From Lacticaseibacillus zeae DSM 20178 = KCTC 3804 (lineage in GTDB: Bacteria > Bacillota > Bacilli > Lactobacillales > Lactobacillaceae), in assembly GCF_000260435.1 (NCBI RefSeq), contig NZ_BACQ01000033.1, forward strand, positions 1 through 64,000: a stretch of DNA of 64,000 nt, in the 5' to 3' direction. The notes under the pieces were generated by a model, which worked only from the letters and a program-made list of their open reading frames with translations, had not been told where the DNA came from and made no database searches. Position numbers and translations under genes: made by a program. Of this stretch, positions 1 through 9,718 are shown piece after piece. Position 1 is the first letter of the stretch; each line of letters opens with the position of its first letter.

Positions 1-90
1 ATACATTTAAACTTCGCTTGAAAAAAGCTTGTGCAAAGAGTATCTGCTCTGATATCGTAAGATTGATCAAAAAAATCGCCATGATGGCAT

Positions 91-129
91 AATAGCCGCA
101 TCCCCTGCCAGGGAAGCGGCTATTTTTTT
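91..129 (+). terminator. Rho-independent terminator
   Basis: A 9-base stem (AATAGCCGC pairing with GCGGCTATT) is followed by a run of T. It would end a plus-strand transcript that enters from outside the window. Nothing else is recognisable in positions 1-250. Confidence 0.8.
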
Positions 130-250
130 GCACGATCATCGAGATCCAACTAACCCGGCATGTGGGTTGACGACAACTGCTCGATTACCGCTGATCAGTT
201 AAACGGCACAGTGGGGCGGAGCGACAAATAAAAACGTTGAACTGAAGCAT

Positions 251-308
251 AAAAAAACAGGTGTCGTACCAGCTGTGAAATGCCGGTACAATACCTGTTT
301 CTTTTTAT
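251..308. terminator. Bidirectional terminator
   Basis: A long imperfect stem (254-272 with 282-300) is flanked by A-rich sequence on the left and T-rich sequence on the right, so it can work on both strands. On the minus strand it would end the prtR-like gene and the small gene after it. Confidence 0.75.
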
Positions 309-361
309 ACATAGTCGTTATACCAGGGAACGTTGAAATGAGAATCTGCCATCACCCAAGC

Positions 362-628
362 TTATGAGCGGTGCTTCTCATGCACAACCACAAGTTGGTA
401 CCCATGCTTCCTGAGAACATCCGCATAGTTATCAGGCAATTGCTGATCAAACCGAAAGCGGATAAGCGGCTTGAATTCACCTTTGTCTGTGCGGGTACCG
501 AAGATGTGGTCGGCGCCTGGTTCGCTAGGCAAGCGTTCAAGAACGGTTTCATGCAGTTCGCCGCGTTGACGCGCCTGAATCAAGGCGGTTAAGAGCCGAT
601 CGAGATTCGTAATGGTCACTGGCTGCAT
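362..628 (-). CDS. Small hypothetical protein (88 aa)
   Basis: I do not recognise the family. The protein is short, soluble and charged, with no signal peptide, membrane segment or catalytic motif that I can see. It lies about 50 bases downstream of the prtR-like gene on the same strand and ends just before a bidirectional terminator, so it may be cotranscribed with the proteinase. An ATG at 637 directly abuts the AAGGAG ribosome binding site; the ATG at 628 has normal spacing (9 bases) and is preferred. Its reading frame has a believable residue composition, but the gene rests on little more than start context and position. Confidence 0.6.
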   Translation of the reverse strand: MQPVTITNLDRLLTALIQARQRGELHETVLERLPSEPGADHIFGTRTDKGEFKPLIRFRFDQQLPDNYADVLRKHGYQLVVVHEKHRS

Positions 629-678
629 CGGGCTCATCTCCTTCGATAGGCAGCATACTCTGTGCTTCTAGCATTAGT

Positions 679-3600
679 CTAGACGCGTTTTTTCCGGGAT
701 GCAAAGCCCATGAAACTAAAGATGCTGACGATAGCGAGGCCGAGTACAGCTAGCGGGCTCTGAGCTTCACCGGCTTGTGGCATGGTTTTGCCGGTTGCAG
801 CTTGTTGGGTGGCATTGGCTGTCGTGCCATTCTTGGCAGCAGGCGTCTTGGTTTGGTTCTTAAGCTTGTTGTCGAGCGTCACCAGTTTTGGACTCTGCTG
901 GCCGTTATTACCGTTACCGCCATTGGAGCCGGTGCCGGTTGTTGGCGTGGTCGGCGTGCCATTGCCAGTGGTTGGGTTTTGGCCGTGGCCGTTACCACCT
1001 TGAGGACCACCGTTGTTGCCTTGATTGCCACCATTACCGCCTTGGTTACCGGCGTTGCCACCGGTACCTTGCTGGTTCGAGTTGCCGTTACCCGAGGTGT
1101 TGCCATTATCACCAGGCGTTGGCGTCGGCGTTTTAACCTTAACGACATGGAAGACCTTGGTAACTTTATTGCCGACCATATCGACGGCTGTCACTGTGAA
1201 GTAGTTATCGCCGTCTTTGAGGGTGTAAGTCTGGTTGAAATCAGCGGCACCGTATGGGTTAGAGGTTGTCGATTGCGGATCAAGATGGTTGTTGAAGCCA
1301 GCCAGATTCTTTTGGTGGACAACGTTATCGCCGTTGGTGTAGAGCCGGTAGCCGTTGATGTTGTCGTTGACCGTGCCGGAGACCGTGAACGTGTCACTGG
1401 TTGTCGTGATATCGTAGTTGCCTTGGTCATCGACTTTCAATGTGTCGGCTTGCGGCAGATCGAGTGTCGGGAAGATGGTGTCGAGGTAGATTTGCAGCTC
1501 GCCATAAGCGGTTTTCGTTGATTTCGAGCCATCGGTGGCTGGGTCGGTCAGCCGATAGCCAACCGATTGCTGTTCGGCGGCTTTGAATGGCACGGTGAAG
1601 CTGAACTTGCCATCTGCGCCGATTGTGACGGCTTTTGCCGGTTCGGTGGCATCCGTGACGGTCAACGTTTTACCAGCCGGGTTGTCGACGTGGCCGGTGA
1701 TGGTTAGCTGGCCGGTTTGCGCGTTGTAGATATCGGCGACTTGGTCAGCGCCAACCAAGGTGAAGGAATTGTCGTTGAATTTGTCGAACTTTAGACCTGC
1801 AGTTGGCTGGGCATGCGTCGTGATTTGGGAAAAGGCGCGGCCACCTAGCACTGGCACACCACTGGTCTTGGTCGCGTTGGCCGCAGCCTTGGCATTGTCT
1901 TGCAACGGAACGACAACGTGCACGTTCTTCTGGCTGAAGTGACCGTAGCCGGCAGTGCCGTTAGCATCCAAAAAGACAATCATTTCATCACCGTCTGAAC
2001 GGCCAGGTTCTTCATAAGTTCCGAAGTCTGCGGTCGGTGAAAGGACGGTGCCGATAAAGTCTCCATATAGCGCGGATTCGGTCAAGTTGAAGGTGACAGT
2101 CCCGGTTTTGGTGTCGACCGTGCCTGGGAAGATTTTGCCGGTTTGTGCATCAGTGGCATAGACGATCCAGTCCACGCCAGCCGGTACCTGAGCGTAAGCG
2201 GTAAAGCTGGTTTGGTCGGAAACCGCTTGAACGAAGCCTTCAGAACGCCAGAAGTTGTGAGGGCCATCGCCGACCTTCCAGGTGAATTGCGGCGCAACAT
2301 CAGAGGTTGGCGTGGTTGTATCGGTTTGATGCGTGCCGGCGGTTGCTTGCAGGCTGGCGCTGGTTTTATTACCGGCGACATCAGTTAACGTCAGGGTCAG
2401 GCTGCCGTCACTATTTTCTAGTGTGGCTTTTTGAGCTGCGGTTAATTCAAAGCTTAACGTGCCGTCGTTATTTTGGCCGTTGTTGTTTAAATTGACGCCG
2501 TATGCTTTGTTGCCGATTTTCAGTGCCAAATCGCTGAACTTGGTGAAGCCGGCGCCTTGATCATCGTAATGAACGGTGACGCGGCCGTCTTGATAGCTTA
2601 GGCCGGTTAGCGTTGGCGCAACAGTATCAACGGTGACTGGCCAATCGTAGTCTTGATTCTGCTGGGTTCCCGTGTTGTATTGCTCGGTCACCAGCCGGTA
2701 CGTGTATTTGCCGTCCGGTGCGGTGACGTATTTGCCGGTTGCCTGATCGTAAATCTTGCCGTCCCAAGTGAAGGCGTTTGGATCGAGGCGCATGTCGGTG
2801 CTTAAACCCAGATCGGAATTGAAACTGTTGCCATTTTGCAAGTAGGACTTGGAGGTGTTGTTTTCCTTGTCCAGGATCCGAACAACATGGCCTTGAGCGT
2901 CGAGGATCTGGATGGTGACCGACTTCAGGTTTTGCTTAGAGAAGACGTATGGGAAGACTGTGTCGCTGGCGCCGTCGCCATTTGGTGAAAATGAGACCTT
3001 CTTGTTGTCGACGTAAGTGGGTACCAGCGTCCATGTATACTTGCCAGTCGTGTCAGTGTTAACTAAATTGCTCAGCGAGGCGGCGTCGGTGACACCAAGC
3101 GGATTGTTGTTAGTATCCACCAGATAGCCGCCATTGAAAATAGATTCGCCGCTGTTGGCCGGTGCGTCGATGACTTGTTCACTGGTGAGATCACCATAGT
3201 AGCCGAGATAAGGGAGGCTGATCGTTTGCGCGGCATCGGTTGCTTTAAAAGTGAGATAGCCTTCAACTAGTTGGTTGGCGGCAACGGAATCATCGAGTGA
3301 GAGTTTGAAGGTGACTTGCTTGGTCTCACCAGCAGCAAGTGTGATGTTGGCCGTATCGGTGTTGACGGTTGCCCCGACAAGCGTTTCATCATGGACGGTG
3401 TTGCCGTTACTTGCATCGCGAACCTGGGTGAGTGGGCCGCCATTGGTATCAACCGTGTAGTTTTGTGCGGTTTTGCCGTGGTTCGTCAGGGTCACGGTGA
3501 ATGTCGTGGTTTTGCTGATTTTACCGAGTGAAACGGAACCAGCGTCGTTGTTGCCTTCAGCGCTGACCGTCAAATCGCCGGCTTTGGCGACATCGATTTG

Positions 3601-5244
3601 GCCAGCTCCTTGACGCCGCGGGGAAATGTAGGTGTCTGGATAATTGATATCTTTCATCGGTTCAGCCGCGTTCATGAGCGCTAACTTAACGGCTTTGACG
3701 AGATCAGCCCCGGTTAAGTCAGGCTGGGTTGCTTTGATTTTCTGCATAACGAGCAAAGCCGCACCAGCGTTGAACGGGCCGGCCATGGACGTGCCGGACT
3801 CGACGGCATATGTTTGCGTGTTAGTGGCGGGGTCAATCGCGGTGGACGTGACGTTATCGCCAGGCGCAGAAATGTCTGGTTTTAAGGTGTAATCAGCCAT
3901 CGGACCCCAAGAAGAAAAGCCGTCCATCTGGGAATCCGCGCCAGTTGCGCTGGTTTCTGCGGCAACTGTCATGGCTGATGCAGCGGCACCGGGATCGCCA
4001 ATCGTCGAATCGTTTTTAGGCGCATAGGCGGTGGAGATATCATTTGGCGTTTTAGAACCGATGATACTGCCGGCGATGGCGTTGTTACCCGCTGAAATCG
4101 AGACGAAAACGCCATGCTCCGTGGCATACTGAACTGCCGCTTGCTCTTCATCGGTTAAATCCTGCTCGGTAACACCGATGCCCAATGACATTTGAATGGC
4201 ATTGGCGCCGAGTGCGACGGCATCGCGAATTGCCCGGGAGATATCGTTCGCATTTTCATCCGGGAAGTCATCGATGACCTGCATGGCGAGAATCTGGGCT
4301 TCACGCGCGACGCCTTTGACATAGGTAGACGCCTTTTCCTTGCCGGTTGCACCGTCTGCGGTGGTGCCGTTGGCGGCAATGATCCCGGCAACGTGCTCGC
4401 CGTGGGTGGAGCCTGACTCGGTGATACCGGTATTAACGCTGTCGTTGTTAACATAATCGTAGGCAAATGGGATCTTGCTGTTGACGTAGGTGCCATAGCC
4501 TAGTTTGGCGATGGCAGCTTCGGCTTTTTCTTTGGTCAGCGTAGCGGTGCTGTCATCACTGAGACGCAAATCGGCATGCGGTTGCACCCCGGAGTCAATG
4601 ACGGCCACGACCATGCCTTGGCCTTGGTAGCCTTCATCCCATAGCCCTTTGACGTTGCCTTTGGTCAAGGTATCTTGGTTAGCTGGCCTGGGATCGGCGG
4701 TCGCGGCGGAGCTGGCTTGCGTTTGATTAGTTGTAGTAGCCGTGCTGGCTGCGGTCGCCGCAGTGCTTGCCTGGCTAGTGGCTGTTGCTGCCGTACTTGT
4801 TGTTGCTTGGCTGGTCGTGCTGCTTGTGTTCATTTGCGTGGTTGCGGCAGACGCTGGTGCGGTTGTTTTCGCTGTCGCAGATGAGGCTTGCTGGGTCGCA
4901 GCTTGCGGCTGACTAGCACTGCTCTGTGTATTTTGGGCAGGTGCTGCCTGTGTCTGAGTCGCGCTACTTTTGACCGCAGCAGTCTGAGTCGCGTTGCTAG
5001 TAGCATCATTGGCTGTCGCCTGACTGGTCGTCGTTTGTGCGGCAGGTTGAGCCTGCGTACTGGTTGACTGGGCCGTTTGACTCGTCTTTTCTGTCGTCGT
5101 ATCGGCGGCAACGGACTGGGTGGCGGTGCCGCCCAAGACAATCAAACTCGTACCAAACGTAATGATCGCAGCAGTCATCCATTTGGAGCCCGCCTTATAC
5201 ATCTTATAATGTCGCTTCATTTCGGTCGTCGAATTTTTATTCAT
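679..5244 (-). CDS. prtR: Lactocepin, wall-anchored subtilisin-like serine proteinase (PrtR type)
   Basis: Cell-envelope proteinase (1521 aa) that would cut casein or host proteins at the cell surface. A long signal peptide with a YKAGSKW element ends near residue 47 (SVAA). A Ser/Thr/Ala/Gln-rich stretch of about 140 residues follows. The S8 catalytic triad is visible: Asp217 (VVAVIDSGV), His281 (THGEHVAG) and Ser486 (SGTSMAGP), with oxyanion Asn387 (SAGNN). I see no PA insert in the catalytic domain, unlike PrtP at 16-22 kb. Fn3/A- and B-type domains fill the middle, then a Gly/Asn-rich wall spacer and the sorting signal MPQAGE, a hydrophobic helix and ASRKKRV. MPQAG departs from LPXTG in two positions. 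The start has a GGGGGAC ribosome binding site. Family known; substrate specificity not readable. Confidence 0.93.
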   Translation of the reverse strand: MNKNSTTEMKRHYKMYKAGSKWMTAAIITFGTSLIVLGGTATQSVAADTTTEKTSQTAQSTSTQAQPAAQTTTSQATANDATSNATQTAAVKSSATQTQAAPAQNTQSSASQPQAATQQASSATAKTTAPASAATTQMNTSSTTSQATTSTAATATSQASTAATAASTATTTNQTQASSAATADPRPANQDTLTKGNVKGLWDEGYQGQGMVVAVIDSGVQPHADLRLSDDSTATLTKEKAEAAIAKLGYGTYVNSKIPFAYDYVNNDSVNTGITESGSTHGEHVAGIIAANGTTADGATGKEKASTYVKGVAREAQILAMQVIDDFPDENANDISRAIRDAVALGANAIQMSLGIGVTEQDLTDEEQAAVQYATEHGVFVSISAGNNAIAGSIIGSKTPNDISTAYAPKNDSTIGDPGAAASAMTVAAETSATGADSQMDGFSSWGPMADYTLKPDISAPGDNVTSTAIDPATNTQTYAVESGTSMAGPFNAGAALLVMQKIKATQPDLTGADLVKAVKLALMNAAEPMKDINYPDTYISPRRQGAGQIDVAKAGDLTVSAEGNNDAGSVSLGKISKTTTFTVTLTNHGKTAQNYTVDTNGGPLTQVRDASNGNTVHDETLVGATVNTDTANITLAAGETKQVTFKLSLDDSVAANQLVEGYLTFKATDAAQTISLPYLGYYGDLTSEQVIDAPANSGESIFNGGYLVDTNNNPLGVTDAASLSNLVNTDTTGKYTWTLVPTYVDNKKVSFSPNGDGASDTVFPYVFSKQNLKSVTIQILDAQGHVVRILDKENNTSKSYLQNGNSFNSDLGLSTDMRLDPNAFTWDGKIYDQATGKYVTAPDGKYTYRLVTEQYNTGTQQNQDYDWPVTVDTVAPTLTGLSYQDGRVTVHYDDQGAGFTKFSDLALKIGNKAYGVNLNNNGQNNDGTLSFELTAAQKATLENSDGSLTLTLTDVAGNKTSASLQATAGTHQTDTTTPTSDVAPQFTWKVGDGPHNFWRSEGFVQAVSDQTSFTAYAQVPAGVDWIVYATDAQTGKIFPGTVDTKTGTVTFNLTESALYGDFIGTVLSPTADFGTYEEPGRSDGDEMIVFLDANGTAGYGHFSQKNVHVVVPLQDNAKAAANATKTSGVPVLGGRAFSQITTHAQPTAGLKFDKFNDNSFTLVGADQVADIYNAQTGQLTITGHVDNPAGKTLTVTDATEPAKAVTIGADGKFSFTVPFKAAEQQSVGYRLTDPATDGSKSTKTAYGELQIYLDTIFPTLDLPQADTLKVDDQGNYDITTTSDTFTVSGTVNDNINGYRLYTNGDNVVHQKNLAGFNNHLDPQSTTSNPYGAADFNQTYTLKDGDNYFTVTAVDMVGNKVTKVFHVVKVKTPTPTPGDNGNTSGNGNSNQQGTGGNAGNQGGNGGNQGNNGGPQGGNGHGQNPTTGNGTPTTPTTGTGSNGGNGNNGQQSPKLVTLDNKLKNQTKTPAAKNGTTANATQQAATGKTMPQAGEAQSPLAVLGLAIVSIFSFMGFASRKKRV

Positions 5245-5516
5245 GAACGCCCGTCCCCCTTAGATTTTGTATTAAGAAAAATGAGACTTAAAAGAAATTT
5301 CCAAAATACCCAATTTTTTCACATTTTAAAAACAATTTATTCTCATTTATTCTTAATAGCAAAAGCTTATTACCTGAGATGGCTTCTGTCAAGACACTAG
5401 CCAGGTTTTTGGCAATGAAGCCATAGATTTACTTGACGTTTTTATTTTATGGAAGATTATTCTGCTTATATTGACAGCAAGCAGTAGGAGAACATCTGAG
5501 GTTTTGTTAAATGCTT
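5245..5516. other. AT-rich upstream region of the prtR-like gene
   Basis: No gene seen. On the minus strand a TTGACA lies near 5384-5389, about 140 bases before the proteinase start, but the match to a -10 box at normal spacing is weak, so I do not call a promoter. Confidence 0.4.
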
Positions 5517-5568
5517 AAAAGGCCTGATATTCTTGCGTGGTTTGAACGCAAGAATATCGGGCCTTTTA
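5517..5568. terminator. Bidirectional terminator
   Basis: A near-perfect stem of about 20 bases (AAAAGGCCTGATATTCTTGC with its complement ending GGGCCTTTT). It lies about 100 bases after the stop of the minus-strand HAD gene and probably ends that transcript. Confidence 0.8.
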
Positions 5569-5673
5569 GAGTTGAAACATTCAGAAAAAATATTTTTAAG
5601 CGTTCCTAAATCATGAAGAAGAAACAAGATACGTGAAACGACTAAATGCTTGAGCTGTTAACCCAATCAATTC

Positions 5674-6495
5674 TTATAACCGAATGGCGGTTGGACTGAT
5701 CTGGAAGTAATCGACTAGGTAACTTGCGACCCCATCGTCATCGTTGGACGGCACGGTAATGTCCGCAATCTTCTTGATGGATGGGATGGCATTGCCCATG
5801 GCGACACCGATGCCGGCGTATTCGATCATGTCCTTGTCGTTTTCCTCATCGCCAAAGGCAGCAAGTTGCTCACGCGGAATGCGGTAGAAGTTGAGCGCTG
5901 CTTTTAAGCCATTCATCTTGTTGACGTTTTCCGGCATGATTTCCAACAATGTCCGGCGTGAACGGGCGACGTTGAGATTCTTCAGTGATTTTGCAGCAGT
6001 CGCGGCGGCATCGACCATGTCAGGCTCACCCGCGATCACAACCTTGAAAATCGGCAACTTAGCCGGAACCTTATCAAAGGCCGTGTCTGTAAAAGGCATC
6101 AGCTTAGGAATTAGCGTTTGGTAACTTGATTTACCAAACTCGGTCAGCGAATAAACTTTATCTTCGCCAACAATGTCCAGCTTGAAGCCATTTTCTTTAA
6201 CCAGATCATAAACCGGTTCGACTTGCTCCTTGGTCAAAGCCGTTTCCTTAATCACGGTATGCTCGCGAACCAGTCGAACCAAGCCGCCATTGAAGCAGAC
6301 GCAGACATCGTCATTTTTGGTGACATGCAATTCTTCCAAGAAGGGCTCCAACGTGGCAAACGGCCGGCCTGAACAAAGAATAATGCGGATACCTTTGCGA
6401 TTCAGGTACCGAAGCACATCCCGATTCGTGACGCTGAGTTCCTTCTTACTATTAAGTAACGTGTTATCCATATCAAGTGCGATGGCTTTAAGCAT
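5674..6495 (-). CDS. Cof-type HAD-IIB family sugar phosphatase
   Basis: Cytoplasmic HAD-superfamily hydrolase (273 aa), family role dephosphorylation of sugar phosphates or cofactor phosphates; the exact substrate cannot be read. Motif I is DMDNTLL near the N-terminus (nucleophile and acid/base Asp), motif II is CSGRP, the Lys of motif III and the GDEENDKDMI motif IV are present, and the C2B cap lies between motifs II and III. The ATG at 6495 sits 6 bases after GGAAAGGGAG and is a better start than the upstream TTG at 6513. Single gene with its own terminator at 5517-5568. Confidence 0.9.
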   Translation of the reverse strand: MLKAIALDMDNTLLNSKKELSVTNRDVLRYLNRKGIRIILCSGRPFATLEPFLEELHVTKNDDVCVCFNGGLVRLVREHTVIKETALTKEQVEPVYDLVKENGFKLDIVGEDKVYSLTEFGKSSYQTLIPKLMPFTDTAFDKVPAKLPIFKVVIAGEPDMVDAAATAAKSLKNLNVARSRRTLLEIMPENVNKMNGLKAALNFYRIPREQLAAFGDEENDKDMIEYAGIGVAMGNAIPSIKKIADITVPSNDDDGVASYLVDYFQISPTAIRL

Positions 6496-7016
6496 AATTA
6501 ACTCCCTTTCCAACTTTACGTGGTTAATGCTAATTATATCAGAGTTTCAAGTTCTAAAAACGTTTTCAGAACTGACTAGGCCAAAATAGATTGATGACAA
6601 AAAGGGTGCCCATCATGTTCGACCGATTAAAACAAGATGTCTGTGACAGTGACAAAACTGAATCTTGGCATCTTACGTGAGCATGGCTTATTAGAAAAAT
6701 GCTTCAGTTAAACGGGCAAACGACAAGAGCTGGTAGTGTCTATCAAGTACACAGAGACAAGTGGATGAAGAATTGGCGATGTTATTTTAAAAGAATGTAA
6801 GATTCATTTTGCACGAATTGAACTTCCCGATTGTGAAACACAGATATGGGTGAATCTTAAAGGCTTGAAAATAAGAATCATTCACAAGGACTGTCATGAC
6901 CCGGAGTGATTCCGGAATATAAGCAATTTAATGATTAATCGGTGAAACGGTGTCAAACAACGAGTCCTGATATTGGAACAGACCAATGACTTTCTTGTTG
7001 ACCCGATCACATATTC
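6496..7016. other. Intergenic stretch with possible decayed coding remnant
   Basis: No intact gene. A plus-strand frame at about 6765-6908 reads through roughly 45 codons of protein-like sequence (start of it: IGDVILKEC) but is closed by stops upstream and has no start or ribosome binding site. It is at most a gene fragment that I cannot identify. Confidence 0.4.
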
Positions 7017-7036
7017 TTGCACGATTAATCGTGCAA
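7017..7036. promoter_or_regulatory. Perfect 20-base palindrome, candidate operator
   Basis: TTGCACGATTAATCGTGCAA is its own reverse complement over all 20 bases. It lies 74 bases before the start of the PRD regulator, in the only plausible promoter region of the operon. There is no T-run after it, so it is more likely a binding site for a dimeric repressor than a terminator. The cognate protein is unknown. Confidence 0.6.
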
Positions 7037-7056
7037 ACAGTTCCTGTTGTTTCGTT

Positions 7057-7073
7057 TGAGAAAGCGCTTTACA
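7057..7073. promoter_or_regulatory. cre-like CcpA site
   Basis: The core AAAGCGCTTT (7061-7070) matches the palindromic centre of cre sites; the outer bases fit less well. It lies between the 20-base palindrome and the regulator gene, as expected for carbon catabolite repression of a sugar-acid operon. Confidence 0.55.
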
Positions 7074-7109
7074 GTAATGATAGACATTAACAGCAAAGGG
7101 GGTGAACAG

Positions 7110-8948
7110 ATGCCATTAAGTAACCGGCAGCGACAACTTGTTTTGCAGTTGTTGAATGCCGAAGGGGCGGTGACCGCTAAGCAATTAGCTGAATCGGCAG
7201 GGGTCAGCGTCCGAACCGTGAAGTATGATTTGGCCGATATTCGTGATTGGCTGGCGGCGAAGGGCTCGGCGTTAAAGAGTGCGCCACGCAAAGGGATTTG
7301 GATTGAAGCCGGCGATGCTGCCAGAGCGGCTTTGCGTGAGAAAATCGATGAACAAATTGCCGATCATTATCTGGCACCAAACGAACGCATCATCCGCATG
7401 GTTTTGATTCTTGCGCAAACCGGTGATTATACGACCCAGCAACAGTTTCAAGCGCGGGTGAATGTCAGCCAGACAACGGTCAACAATGATCTTAAGAAGC
7501 TGGCGGTTTATCTGGAGCAGTTCAACGTGAAGCTGACCAGCAAAAACTACTATGGCTACAAGCTCAATGGCACCGAATTGGACATTCGCCGCTTGTTGGA
7601 ACAGTTGATCACCCAGCAGCTGAATCGGAAGACGCTCATGGCGGAACTGGTTGATAGCCTGAGCACGCAAACTGAACCGAAACGGGCGGTGATTTTAACC
7701 GGTGAGGCAACATTTGGTCACGCATTTAACACGATTTTGAAAGAAGCCATTCGTCTGCGGAAAGCGGAAGCACACATGCCCGATCCGAGTGAGCTGATCG
7801 CGACGATCATTCGGTTGACGATCGGCGTGATTCGCCAGGGCTTTAATCAACTGGTGAATAGTTATCACCGCGTTGCCCAGTCCCAAGCTGAGCAAGACTT
7901 CACTGGCAAGTTGATTATGAACACACTAGCCTTTTATAATCTGCCGGCACTGACAGATGATATTGCGTATTACCTTGGCCAGCGCGATCACGATCAGCCG
8001 GCTGCCCAGGATCACAACCTGGTGGCGATGACGCACCGTATCATTTTGGCGGTTGGCGCGTTGGTCGATCATGATTTCAGTCATGATAGTCAGTTGCAGG
8101 AGAATTTGTACCTGCACCTGAGCCAGTCTTTAGGCAAGCACAGTCAGCTTCTGGAATACAGTCCGTTCACGCAAGACATTAAGCAAGAATATCCGGACTT
8201 GTTTGCGGCCATTGAAAAAACCGTCAATAAGGAATTGGCCAATGATAAAGCGGTGTTGAGCGAGGCGTTTGTTTCCTTTATCGCCCTGCATTTCATGGTC
8301 TCGCTGAATCGCGACAGTCAAATGCGGACGGTTCGGGTTGCTTATGTCTGTGCGACGGGTATCGGGATTACCAATTTGATTCAGCAGCGGATCGCTTCGG
8401 CCATTCCGAATATTGAACTGGTCGGCTTTGCTTCCATTGACGATGCGCGGGCCTTGATTGCACGCGAACAACCGGAACTGGTCATCAGCGTTTTCCCACT
8501 CAAAAATGTGGATGTTCAGGTGATCGAAGTGCAGCCATTGCCTAATGCCACCGACATTGCCGCGATTCGCCAAGCAGTCGCCAAAAAATTACAGGTACCG
8601 CTGGCGCAAATCAAATCGCAGCATCCTGTCGTACCGATCAAACCAAAGCCAAATTTGGAACAGCAGACGCAGCAGACGATTTTTACCATGTTCAGCATCT
8701 ATTCAGAACTCAAGCTGCAGTTGCCGACCAAAATTGATCCGTATTACGGGGATGCGTTCATGATGCACGTTTTTCTGGCGGTACAACGCATCATGTTTAA
8801 CAAACAGTATCAGGGAAAGCCGAATCATGATGATCCGAAGTTGGTCGGGACCGTCGAGCACGTCTTTTCGGATCATGGGCTGGACATTAATCGGGCTGAG
8901 GTGCATGCGATTCTGGAATATTTGAGCCTAAGTCACGCAACATCATAG
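7110..8948 (+). CDS. PRD-domain transcriptional regulator with PTS EIIB-like domain
   Basis: Regulator of the BglG/LicR/MtlR type (612 aa). An N-terminal winged helix (about residues 1-65, with AKQLAESAGVSVRTVKYDL) is followed by a second helix-turn-helix (QARVNVSQTTVNNDLKKL), two PRD domains whose histidines are phosphorylated by PTS proteins in the family, and an EIIB-Gat-like domain with Cys414 in VCATGIGIT. The C-terminal 120 residues look like a further PRD-type helical domain. The ATG at 7110 follows AAAGGGGGTG; earlier in-frame starts lack a site. First gene of the EF_0829-type operon and most likely its activator or repressor. The EIIB domain implies control by a PTS even though no PTS permease is in this operon. 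Confidence 0.9.
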   Translation: MPLSNRQRQLVLQLLNAEGAVTAKQLAESAGVSVRTVKYDLADIRDWLAAKGSALKSAPRKGIWIEAGDAARAALREKIDEQIADHYLAPNERIIRMVLILAQTGDYTTQQQFQARVNVSQTTVNNDLKKLAVYLEQFNVKLTSKNYYGYKLNGTELDIRRLLEQLITQQLNRKTLMAELVDSLSTQTEPKRAVILTGEATFGHAFNTILKEAIRLRKAEAHMPDPSELIATIIRLTIGVIRQGFNQLVNSYHRVAQSQAEQDFTGKLIMNTLAFYNLPALTDDIAYYLGQRDHDQPAAQDHNLVAMTHRIILAVGALVDHDFSHDSQLQENLYLHLSQSLGKHSQLLEYSPFTQDIKQEYPDLFAAIEKTVNKELANDKAVLSEAFVSFIALHFMVSLNRDSQMRTVRVAYVCATGIGITNLIQQRIASAIPNIELVGFASIDDARALIAREQPELVISVFPLKNVDVQVIEVQPLPNATDIAAIRQAVAKKLQVPLAQIKSQHPVVPIKPKPNLEQQTQQTIFTMFSIYSELKLQLPTKIDPYYGDAFMMHVFLAVQRIMFNKQYQGKPNHDDPKLVGTVEHVFSDHGLDINRAEVHAILEYLSLSHATS

Positions 8949-8955
8949 AAGGGGG

Positions 8956-9312
8956 ATGACACCACTGGAAGCCAACGATGAATTACCGGAAGAAGTTCAA
9001 ACGATGATCCAACAAAGCAGTGATGCTCAGGCGGCGGAAGCGCTGGTTCGTTATGTCATTGGACTAGCGGCAGCCACGGAGATTCGATTTACCGATGTTC
9101 AGCTACAGGTTCTCACGAATCACTTAATTGAAATGCTGAACCGTTCTCAGTCTGGTGAACAACTCCCAGCGGTCGGTCCGCAAATGTTTGCCGATGTTTC
9201 CCAAAAGTCGCTTGACTTGGCGGATCAGGTTGTTCGGCACATCGGGCATTTGGCCGTCGCCGAGAAGTATATTTTATCGATTCATTTTGAAGCAGCACAG
9301 AACAAAATTTGA
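8956..9312 (+). CDS. Stand-alone PRD-domain protein (EF_0829 family)
   Basis: A 118-residue protein that looks like one PRD domain without DNA-binding part; candidate phosphorylatable histidines lie in LTNHLIEML and LSIHFEAAQ. In E. faecalis and other hosts of this gene set a protein of this kind accompanies the large regulator, so it probably modulates it. It starts 7 bases after the regulator stop. The ATG at 8956 abuts GAAGGGGG with almost no spacing, so a non-ATG start a few codons in is possible. Function unproven. Confidence 0.75.
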   Translation: MTPLEANDELPEEVQTMIQQSSDAQAAEALVRYVIGLAAATEIRFTDVQLQVLTNHLIEMLNRSQSGEQLPAVGPQMFADVSQKSLDLADQVVRHIGHLAVAEKYILSIHFEAAQNKI

Positions 9313-9346
9313 AGACAGCAAGTTAGCTTATTAGGAGGAATTTACA

Positions 9347-9706
9347 ATGGTTAAAGTCGTTATTGCAGATCGAATGGGTAAGGGTCAAAACGTTGCTAAA
9401 GGTGTTGAAGCCGCTGGCGGTACCGCTGTTGTTGTACCGGGCATGGGCGCCGATATGCGTTTGGGTCAGGTCATGGACAAAGAAAAAGCGGATATGGGCA
9501 TTAGTTTCTGCGGTTCTGGCGGTGCCGGTGCCATCACCGCGCATACGCAATATGGCTGGCCGGAACGTCACGGCATGCGCTCGATTCAAGAAGGCGTGAC
9601 CGCGATTGAAGAAGGCACCAAGGTTCTTGGCTTCGGGTTTATGGATCAGGAAGCATTGGGGAAGGCCTTGGTCGAGGCATGGAACAAGAAATATCCGGAA
9701 GCTTAA
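9347..9706 (+). CDS. SFCGS family glycine-rich protein (EF_0830 type)
   Basis: Small soluble protein (119 aa) of a conserved family with unknown role, named for its SFCGS motif, here SFCGSGGAGAIT with the cysteine near residue 53. The short Gly-rich loop after the cysteine resembles the phosphocysteine loops of PTS EIIB domains, but the cysteine is mid-protein and not near the N-terminus, so that is only an idea. Good AGGAGG site 8 bases before the ATG. It is always found with the DUF4312, DUF4311 and DUF4310 genes that follow here. Confidence 0.85.
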   Translation: MVKVVIADRMGKGQNVAKGVEAAGGTAVVVPGMGADMRLGQVMDKEKADMGISFCGSGGAGAITAHTQYGWPERHGMRSIQEGVTAIEEGTKVLGFGFMDQEALGKALVEAWNKKYPEA

Positions 9707-9718
9707 GGAGTGAGTAAG

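Noticed and set aside
775-1521. Long plus-strand reading frame (248 codons) opposite the prtR-like gene
   Set aside because: It is the antisense of Gly/Asn- and Thr-rich proteinase sequence with biased codons; no ribosome binding site and no plausible protein.
6765-6908. Possible 45-codon coding remnant
   Set aside because: Reads like protein but has no start, and I cannot match it to a family; not called as a gene.
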